From contig NC_056527.1 in assembly GCF_019175285.1 (NCBI RefSeq), positions 48,145,061-48,209,060 of the forward strand: a DNA stretch of 64,000 nucleotides. Reading direction: 5' to 3'. Below the pieces are notes generated by a model that saw only the letters and a program-made list of their open reading frames with translations, had not been told where the DNA came from and did no database searches. Numbering within the stretch: the first letter of the stretch is position 1; the number at the start of each line of letters is the position of its first letter. The DNA comes from Sceloporus undulatus (Eukaryota; Chordata; Lepidosauria; Squamata; Phrynosomatidae). Below are positions 55,495 to 64,000 of this stretch, in pieces. A program made the translations under genes and the position numbers.

Positions 55495-57596
55495 GTAAAA
55501 TACGTATTATTTTCTAATACACACACCTCCCTGAAACAGTTATCAAGTACATTTTCAGAGTTGAAAAGTAACTGGTGTAGCGATGAAAAAATGACCACCA
55601 CAATTTGTTTCCTGGCCAATGCAGAAAATACAGTCAGGAAAAGTAACACAGAGGCCAAAGATTTGCAGACTTTTTGTATGATATTTGCATATTATTTCTG
55701 ATTGGTGTACAGTGGTACCCCGGGTTACGAAATTAATTCGTTCCGCGGCCGCTTTCGTAACCCGAAAAGCATTCGCAAGCCGAAATGCCATAGGCGCTAA
55801 TGGGGAAAAGCCGCGATTTCGTGCGAAAAAGCGCCGAAAAGCACCAAAAATTTTTTCGTAACCCGAAATAACCTTCGTAACCCGGAACAGTTTTTTTTAA
55901 TGGATTTTTTTCGTAACCCGGAAATTTCGTAAGGCGGCGCATTCGTATCCCGGGGTACCACTGTATTTTGTATTATCTATGTATTTTATGATGTTTTTAC
56001 TGCTGTAATCCCACTTCGATCCGACGGGAGAAGCGGGAGATGTAAATAAAATGTATTAATATTATTATTATATCCCAAGGTATATTGGAAAAGTTGTCTG
56101 TGGAGAAATACACTTTTTTACTTAGAAAACATTTTTCTATGTGAACAACACACTTTTCTTGCAACCCCCTCCAGTTTACACATGTCTTTGTGCAAAATTG
56201 TGTGTGGGGTGTGTGTGTGTGTGGAAAGAGTATGACACAGAAAGTGTGGGTTTTTAACATGAAAAACACCCTTTTCATGCAAAAAGTCGATAATTAGTTT
56301 TGTTCAGAATAACTTTCCCAAAACATTTTGGGGTGTGCAAATACTAGGTAAAGCTGTACAAAATGAGGAGAAAACAGCAGTAATTCTTCATCTTTGCACG
56401 CGAGGATGGAAAAGTCAAAATTTTACATCACTAGATTGGTATGGATGCACTGTGGAAGAGATTAGATATTGGATATACCTCTAAAACTGGAACGGACAAC
56501 TGTTGGTGATTAAGGGGCTGCATTGTCTCCCCAGGGCACCTTGGAAGGCTGCACTCCATAATACATGGCTGAAAACATTTTAGCTTTTTTGTTTGTTTGT
56601 TTGTTTCCCTAGCCCTAGGACATGGTGGCAATTTTGCCATGTTTTTCACCACTGCTGGATCATTTAAGACTTTGGAAAGGCCTTGTTTTCAATAGGATGT
56701 GACATGGAAACTTCCAAGTCACTTCCTATTGGAAGAATCTCTGTGCTGGACCTAAAATAGCTCAGGGGTCTCCCTAGGTGCAACAAAATTACTCACATTC
56801 CCCAAGGGGGCATTTTGTTTGAAAATCATTTAAAAATAGTCCTGGGGGCCACATATAACTGACATGCTGCACTTGCTGCATCTTTGCTCTAAATTACCAT
56901 CTGAAACTTGTGCAGGTATTCCTAAGTAAATCCAGTTATTCTGGAATTTACTCCTCTTTGAGTGACTGAATAAATTTTGGGTCTGAATATTTTCAGATGT
57001 CTTTGACAGTCAGGGTGAAGTAAAACTTTAGTAGTAAAACTACACTTGTCTTGTTTTGATCGAACCCAAATCTAGTATTTAGTTATACTAGTGATCCTGC
57101 CTTTCCTTCAGTGAACTCAAGATGGCATATATGGCTCTTCTCCCCATGGTATCTTCACAACAACCCAGTCAGGGAGGTTCAGCTGGATGAGAGAATGTGA
57201 CAGTGGGTTTCATAGCTCTGTATGTGCCTCAAACTGGATCTCCCATGTCTCAATCCTGCAGTACAGTGTCATACATTGATTGGTGCTGAATTAGGATATG
57301 AAGAGATACACATTCAACCTCCCATATAGCCTTTAGTCTCACTGCATAATATTGGGCTGTTCATTATCTCTTAGCCTAAAGTACCATACATTTCATTGTT
57401 TTTGATTTTAATGATGACAAAGTGGATGAGAAGGAAAAGTCATATATGTTGGCTTTGAGCTACTGCAATAAAAATGAATTAATGTATTTTAAATAGGTGA
57501 AGAGTTTCAATACTGAAATGCAATATTGATAGCATGTATTTGAAAACTGTCTGCCAAAAAAGGGGGAATTGAACCATACTTGTTTACTCTTGTCAG
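55495..57596 (+). other. NR1D2: NR1D2 intron 3
   Basis: Contains the second TTTCGTAACCCG MITE and a LINE tail at 55985-56075. From 56080 to 57596 only a (GT)n run near 56207-56222 and unique intron sequence are seen. Confidence 0.85.
55710..55963. mobile_element. CpG-rich TTTCGTAACCCG MITE (copy 2)
   Basis: 254 bp between TA dinucleotides, CAGTGGTACCCCGGGTTACG to TATCCCGGGGTACCACTG. The TTTCGTAACCCG unit or its complement occurs at least six times. Confidence 0.85.
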
Positions 57597-57741
57597 GGTT
57601 TCTTTAGAAGAAGCATTCAGCAAAATATCCAGTACAAGAAGTGCCTGAAGAATAACAACTGCTCTATAATGAGAATGAACAGAAACAGATGTCAGCAGTG
57701 CCGATTCAAAAAATGTTTGTCGGTTGGGATGTCAAGAGACG
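57597..57741 (+). CDS. NR1D2: NR1D2 coding exon 4 (zinc finger 2)
   Basis: Residues 123-170, [20 protein letters not shown] to [11 protein letters not shown], plus one base of Ala171. Cys138, Cys144, Cys154 and Cys157 bind the second zinc. Asn142 stands where human has Glu in KNENCSIM. Phase 0 in, phase 1 out, donor GTATGT. Confidence 0.96.
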
Positions 57742-59804
57742 GTATGTTTCTGTATTGAGCTGTGACCTTCTGAAAGGTGATTTTGTGCTTTTTATACCTA
57801 ATTCAGAAGGAAGCCCTTGTAAACCCTGGTGTAGAGTAGAGGTCAGGGATGTGATCTATGAGCAGCTTTAAATCTTGCTTCATGAACTGATGAGGTGCAC
57901 TAGTAACGGCTGTTCTTTCAGCACTCCTTTTTATGTGCATTGTGGGACTAATACAAGCTCATCTTTAGAAGGTTATGATAAGGAATATTGAAGTTATATA
58001 TGTGAAGCCTAGTAATGATCCTGGCATTGATGAGGTAAAGAGTGGTCAAACTTCTGTATATCAGAGCTCCTGTGATGTAAAAGTGCCACAGGTGGAACTA
58101 TGTGACATCTCTCTTCTCAGCAGCCTGCAGAGCTGCTAAGCACCACCATATGGGCTACAGTTCTCCTGATCATTCAGTTGCTGGTACAGAATGGAGAAGG
58201 AGAGATAGGAGAAGTATCTAGCTGTGTCCCCATGGCCAGACACAGACCAATGACAACATCTGCAGTGAACCTCCAGAAATCATAATGGATAATGTAATCT
58301 TTCTGGGTCTGGCTACAGGTACATAGGCAGATCCTTCTCTGTTCCCCAATCACACTTTCTACCTACCACTGAATCGCTGTGGGGGGAAGCTACAGCACCT
58401 AAAAGGTGAGTCCAGGGGAGGCTTTGGTCGTTGCGGCAGGAGGAAGACAATACAATTACCAAAAACTAAACATGCACTAGCATACGTTGGACTTAGGCCT
58501 GCATATATCACTAATAGGATGCTGGCCAGTAAGAATTGTCATGAAAATAAGCATCTTTTCAGGGAACATTGTAAATCATCAGCTAGCCAGCCTACCCTTC
58601 CTTGTGCCTTCTGGATGGGTTGGACAGTAATTTGCATCATCCCTAGCCAGCATAGCCAGTGACTGATGGTTGGAAAGTGATGGGAGGAGTTGTACAGGAC
58701 ATCTGCAGTATATCAGGTTGGAAAGGAGTTTGAATGACTTCTTAAGTCACTCTTGAGAGCTAAACACTTGGAAATCAGTCATGCAATTAGAGACTGTATA
58801 CTCTTAGAGGTAATACAATTTTAGTCCTAACTGGAGTATGCGTATTGAAATAAGTAAGACTTGTTAGTCACTACCTATGTAAATCCATTTATCTCAAGTA
58901 TATTCTAGTTAAGATTTAGGTCCAAAACACACTGCAGAAATAATCCAGTTTGAGACTGCTTTATTTTTCTTGGTTCAGTGCTAGGAAATTCTGGAAACAG
59001 GATTCCCTAACGCTGAGGCTTGGCAGTTAAAAAGGTCTTAAACTGGATTATTTCTGCAGGTTTTGGACCTCTGCTCTAGTGTCCAACATGCATCTGCCTC
59101 ATTATCATCATAATTATCATCATAATTTTTCTCCCAGATTGCCTGGATATTTGTCTCTCCCAGGCCACCATGCGCATTGAAGTTTCATGATGTGAATAGC
59201 CATGGCTTCTGCTACATAGCACTGCTATGTCCAGTTCTCCTCCCTATTTCATTCTTGTTTTTCTGTTTGAGCATGCAAAGCCTTTCCTGGTTTGAATTCT
59301 TGTGTTAGTGGGAAGCAGAGAAGTTCATAGCAACAGCTCTGCTACCAGAAGTTGCAGAATTTGGGCCCCAAATGAGGAAATAGTTGCAAAAAATCCCAAG
59401 CCATCTTTGATACTTCTGTGGGACTGAAAAAGTCACATAAGGAATCTTTTCAAGCCCAGATAAATTCCTCTTCTCTAGCACAATGCACAACTTGAATCCT
59501 CTTCCTTCCAAACTTTCTCTCAAATTGCATTTGAAATTTTACAAATTTTAAAATCAATTTGTTGTTTGCCTTTGTAGTGATATATCTTTTGAGAGAAAAT
59601 ACTGTAAATCCCTTTGGTCTCACAGAACTACCTTCGTAGTCTTTCAGCCCTCATTTACAGACCTCCTGTCTAAAGCATATTTCTTGATTTAAATTATGAT
59701 TTGAGGGAGAGAGGAAGAAAATCATTTATTTGTAATCCCATGTATTCCTCAGTTTGGCATAATAATATATAGCTGAAATTTCTTCTTCTTTTTCTTTTTC
59801 ATAG
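57742..59804 (+). other. NR1D2: NR1D2 intron 4
   Basis: 2.06 kb, GTATGT to TTTTTCATAG. A family A MITE lies at 58918-59068; otherwise no feature seen. Confidence 0.85.
58918..59068. mobile_element. foldback MITE, family A (shortened centre)
   Basis: GGTCCAAAACACACTGCAGA to TTTCTGCAGGTTTTGGACC, with the central 60 bp missing. Confidence 0.85.
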
Positions 59805-60448
59805 CTGTTCGATTTGGCCGGATTCCTAAGCGTGAGAAACAGAGGATGCTGATTGAAATGCAAAGTGCCATGAAAACTATGATGAACACTCAATTCAGTG
59901 ATCATTTGCCTAATGAAGCATTAAAAGATAGCCAAGAACCACTGTTACTGTTGCCTCAGGAAGAGCTAAACTCCAAAGTGCAGCGAGAAAAAGAGAATAT
60001 CACTCGCTCCTCTTCTCCTTCCCTCGCTTTTCCACCTCTTCCTGCTCCCCCCTCTGACATTGCTAAGGAAGAAGTGATTGGTATGGTGACCAGGGCTCAT
60101 AAAGATACCTTCATGTACAACCAGGAACAACCAGAAAATCCTCCCAGTGTTGTGCAGCCCCAGAATGGGGAGCTAATCAAGTACACAGAGCAATATAATT
60201 CTAGTGGTGAGCCTGATATAAGCAGCAGCCATAATAGTGGGAGTGACCAACATTTTAATGGACAGCACAAAGGTCAAAACAATGTGCATTATCCTAATGG
60301 GCATAACCTTTGCTTCACAAGCAGCAGCTCTGTCAACTTCACTCAAGGCTTTTTCCTTAAAGGTTGCAACAGGATGCCCGAAAATGGCTTTCCTCCAAAT
60401 GAATCTGTGAATGCCTACTCCTGCAGCACTGGAGGCAGAATGCATCTG
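59805..60448 (+). CDS. NR1D2: NR1D2 coding exon 5 (A-box and hinge)
   Basis: Residues 171-385, AVRFGRIPKREKQRMLIEMQ to GGRMHL. The A-box RFGRIPKRE contacts the A/T-rich part of the RORE and allows monomer binding. The hinge (EEVIGMVTRAHKDTFMYNQE and onwards) is variable in REV-ERBs, Ser/Asn/Gln-rich and probably disordered. The exon ends HL|GTACTG, a weak donor; reading on gives a stop three codons later, so splicing to 62796 is needed. Confidence 0.93.
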
Positions 60449-62795
60449 GTACTGTAACAGTTAATTCCTGTTGCTCAGTGGTAGCTTGGTTTTCTAAAGG
60501 ACAGATTCAAAACTGTGACCTGAGCCAGAAATAATTGCACCTTAGGGCAATTGATTGAATAAAATAATAATAAAATAGCATGAATGTCAGGCGAGGGTGG
60601 GAGAGAGAGTGTGTACATTAGGTTTTGGGGTGTGAAAAGTTTGCTTAATGGAAGGTGAATCAACATTGAAGAAGAAGCAATTTCTGAGGTGCAAGACCCA
60701 CAGCATTCAGGGAGCCAGGTGAAAAACAGGTCTAGGACTGTATTAGAAAATAACTATGAAGAAGAATAGTCCTCATCAAAATAATGTCCAGTAATAGGTA
60801 CATTAAAAGTCGCATGCAATTGTATGCCAATATTTCTGAAGGCTTATTCTTAAACAGGATAATAGTTGCATTTATATATAATACTAAATGATAGGTAATG
60901 AGCTTAGGTGCTCCATCACTGAAACCCCAAGGAAAAAACTAGAAGCTTCTGTTTCAGATGAACCAGTTTAGTTGCCATCTAAACCCCAAACTGTCAATGG
61001 TTGGTTGAAATAAGGCAACTTCATAAAACATGGCTTGAAGACAGTTAATTTCAGTTTATCATATATAAGATTAAGTACAGTTTATCCTGGTCTGGAAGCC
61101 ATGACAAGCTGCTGTTAATATAAAACAGAAGCAAAAACTTTCAAACTGACTGATCTTCAAAGTGCAGCAAGATAAACATCCCAAAGACTAGTCTTGAGAT
61201 CATTCTCATAATTCTAAATTATAGTTCAGCATAGTGGTGGGAAACATGAGGTCCTGCAGATGTTGGTCTGCATCTTCCATCAACTGTATTCAGTGGGATT
61301 TGCACTCCCTACATATGGAGAGCCATATATTTCCTGAAACCTGGTTCAGTCAGATCAATCTGTCCTGAGAAGTATATATGCTGTTGCTGCAGAGGTGTGC
61401 TGTACATGTACTGCAGTGATGACAGCCTTTGAACATGTGCTTATGCATTATATTTCTTAGCCTGCACACTCACAGCAAAGTTAGTCCTTGCACAGTCATT
61501 CAGACGTTATCATGGTTGTGTGTGCCTGTGTCTTCTGTTTGAAACATGATCGCAGTTAACAAAACTAACGTGTGAAACTGACTTGGTGTGCTACAAGTCC
61601 CATCTCCACTTTTGAAGAAACGGCCATGGAATCAGGTGGCTAAAAGGAATTAACTGTTATCTAACAAAGTATGAATTGCTAGGGAAATTAGTGCCAGTAA
61701 AGCATGAGCAGCTGCTGTGTTTCAGATGAAATAATGGTAACCAGGTCCATGGTATTTCACTCAACACTTCAGTGTGCTTCTTAGAAATAATAATGATTAA
61801 AACAAAAACATTAGCGTCACTCCAAAAATTATATGCCTCAAAATCAATTACATTTTTTTAAAAAAGTGTTCAAATTTACATTTTACCAAATGAATTGAGC
61901 CTCAGTAAAAGCAAGATTTTAACGTTAATGAGGAATGGCACTAAAACAAGTTTCCTGTGATTATTGAGGGTGCTTCAGTGCACTTTTGGATAATGTTATG
62001 TGTGTCACATGTTTAATGTGCATTAAAAAGGAAGATAAATCAAATTTATACTAATACATGCAGCATTATGAAACATAATTTGAGCCTTACTTGTAAAAGG
62101 GACAACAAAATTTGTTTATTATATCCTGTCTTCCTTCCAAAAATGTAACTGGAGACAGCTCACGACAAGAGTAACTAAAACTAATAAAAGAGAGAGAGCT
62201 AAGTCCTACATTACTTTCTCATATGTTGTAAGGTCATACTTTTGTACAATGTGTGTGTTTGCGTGTATGTGTGTGCCTGCAAGTTGCCTATCAAGGCAAC
62301 CCCCTGAATTCCATAAGGTTTTCTTAGGCAAGGAATACTCAGAGATATTTTTGCCAGTTTCATACTCTGAAATATAGCCTATAGCACCTGGTATTTGTTG
62401 GCTGTCTCCCATCCACATACTAACCAGAGCTGACCCTGCTTATTTTCCAAGATCAGACAGGGTTTGTTTAGAAATCTGTGTGCATTTCCTAAACTATTTG
62501 GTTTATAGCAGTTTTCTAACAGCTATTCCAAAGTTACAGTATATGTATAGGTTATGAGTAATAAATGCAACAGCTTTAAATAATTAAGATTAGCTTGAAT
62601 TTCTTTCATATTTTTTAAAAATATTTTTAATTAGAGTCTAATGTATTAAGGTATGGTCTCCAGGTATGTTTAATCAGGAGTGATTGATTATTCATGTTTT
62701 AATTGTTTGCCTTGCCTGCATGAAGATTTTGAGACAGATAATTTAGCCAGTTTCTTTGCAATGTGATGCTAAAGACTATGTGTTCAATTATTTAG
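60449..62795 (+). other. NR1D2: NR1D2 intron 5
   Basis: 2.35 kb, GTACTG to TATTTAG. It contains a hAT-type fragment near 61.24 kb and a 5S-derived SINE at 62.3 kb; the rest is unremarkable. Confidence 0.85.
62275..62466 (-). mobile_element. 5S rRNA-derived SINE (second copy)
   Basis: Minus strand. On the plus strand TAGCACCTGGTATTTGTTGG and CCATCCACATACTAACCAGA to TCCAAGATCAGACAGGG are the complement of 5S rRNA; the SINE body precedes them. Confidence 0.85.
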
Positions 62796-62981
62796 GTTTG
62801 CCCAATGAACAAGACTCCTTTTGTGGATCCAAATAAGTCTGGTCATGAAGTTTGGGAAGAGTTTTCCATGAGCTTTACACCAGCAGTGAAGGAAGTGGTG
62901 GAGTTTGCCAAGCGTGTTCCAGGTTTCCGAGACCTTTCCCAGCACGATCAAGTGAATCTTCTAAAGGCTGGAACCTTTGAG
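62796..62981 (+). CDS. NR1D2: NR1D2 coding exon 6 (LBD start, heme Cys)
   Basis: Residues 386-447, VCPMNKTPFVDPNKSGHEVW to LLKAGTFE. Cys387 (62799-62801) corresponds to human Cys384, an axial heme ligand. SMSFTPAVKEVVEFAKRVPG and DLSQHDQVNLLKAGTFE are early ligand-binding-domain helices. Donor GTAAAT, phase 0. Human NR1D2 has about 130 more residues, including the second heme ligand (His); they are not in the window. As expected for REV-ERBs, whether helix 12 is lacking cannot be tested here. Confidence 0.95.
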
Positions 62982-64000
62982 GTAAATATCTTGTATGCAC
63001 TACACATCTGTATTACCAAATGCTCTGTATAATACAACATCCACCACGATACTAGATACAACTTGTACTTACATTGTTTGAGCAATTTTCTCCTCTCTAA
63101 TACCCTAGTCATTTATAACTGATGAAATAAATGGAGCTCATATTGGTGATTTCATCCATTACTTACTGCATTTGTATGGGTGGTATTGCAAAAGTTATAT
63201 CTGCAGAAATTCACTTCCATAATGAATTTTGTGTCAGGAATTTTGCTTAGGTATTTTACATTGTTATACAGAATGGCAGCACTGAAATGAGAGTCGGCGT
63301 CTACCTTAATCAAAAGCTGTAATTGCCCACCAACTCCCTTCACCAGTCTTTCCTTTGGAGAAGGGTCAAGGGGAAGAACATAAACTGTTGCACGCGTGCC
63401 CCTTCCTAAAACCACCCTAGTCCAACAGTCCTTCATTACATTCAGCCTTTCCTGAATGGAAGGGCTGGCAAGTGGCCAGGAACATGTGCTATGGGATCCT
63501 GTTCCTTACAAACCCCTGGTGACTTTAGACCATGTCAGCTAATGCTGTGCCCCACCCCTGCCCTTTCTATGGGAATGGCTAGGTAGGAAGAAGGAATGTA
63601 CTTTGGGACATTGTTGCCTAAAATTTGCCTGGATGTTTTTCAGCAAATGTGGCCAATGCTTACTCCCTCCTTGGACACATGGGACATGAACATGTGCTCT
63701 GGTTTAGCTTGTGGCCAGAGAACTTTATGTAACTGTTTAGATGATCCCTACCTAATTCTCCAGCTTTAAAGCTGGGAAAAAGACTAGTCTGCTTAGAATG
63801 CTTTCCAGTGCTCAGCACCACAGTTGCCTTGCTCAGTGAATTTATTGAAGACTTATGGGGGAGCATTTGTCAGATCTTCATTCCACGGACTGGACCTCAC
63901 TCCCGCACACCACTGCCCACTTGATACATTAGAAATTAAGCATTGGCTGGTAACACATCACACTACAGTAATGATTAGGCAGAAGTCCTAAACACTCTTA
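62982..64000 (+). other. NR1D2: NR1D2 intron 6 (partial)
   Basis: The next exon should begin with the VLMVRFASLF coding sequence; it was not found, so the window ends within this intron. No repeat or other feature was recognised. Confidence 0.8.

Overview
The window is vertebrate nuclear DNA, almost certainly from a squamate reptile (lizard or snake). Four single-copy genes lie in the order UBE2E1 (+), NKIRAS1 (-), RPL15 (+), NR1D2 (+), the order known from human 3p24 and other amniotes. The interspersed DNA is CR1, BovB/RTE and L2 LINE debris, tRNA- and 5S-derived SINEs with BovB-like tails, Penelope-like fragments and very many short DNA transposons. That mixture is typical of squamates. 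The species cannot be named from this sequence.

Layout. 1-6530: the last intron-exon units of UBE2E1 (two coding exons, stop at 5748, 3' UTR). 6530-13300: intergenic, including a CR1 copy carrying a hAT insertion and a minisatellite. 13343-25924: NKIRAS1, three coding exons on the minus strand, 191 aa. 28505-28730: a GC-rich head-to-head promoter probably shared by NKIRAS1 and RPL15. 28698-33746: RPL15, four exons, 204 aa, complete. 33750-41640: intergenic, dominated by nested BovB, CR1 and DNA-transposon insertions and ending in a 500-bp ATN microsatellite. 41640-64000: promoter region and six coding exons of NR1D2 (447 residues); the last part of the ligand-binding domain lies beyond the window.

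The genes do not form a pathway. UBE2E1 is a ubiquitin-conjugating enzyme, NKIRAS1 an atypical Ras-like inhibitor of NF-kB activation, RPL15 a 60S ribosomal protein, and NR1D2 the clock repressor REV-ERB beta. Every intron junction was placed by reading frame, GT-AG boundaries and similarity to the human protein as I remember it; no alignment was run.

Most of the unusual content is in the repeats and at a few regulatory points. Four Penelope-like fragments share a minimal hammerhead-ribozyme fold. E-boxes, a RORE, a D-box-like site and a CRE sit together within 160 bp of NR1D2 intron 1. RPL15 exon 2 opens with a perfect 5' splice-site consensus. NKIRAS1 has Ser in place of the Asn of its NKxD motif. 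About a dozen foldback MITEs carry ZNF143-like sites in their arms. A 150-bp inverted repeat spans 1.1 kb of NR1D2 intron 1. A perfect 310-bp duplication abuts a run of Ns and is probably an assembly artefact. No retroviral or other capsid-bearing element was recognised.
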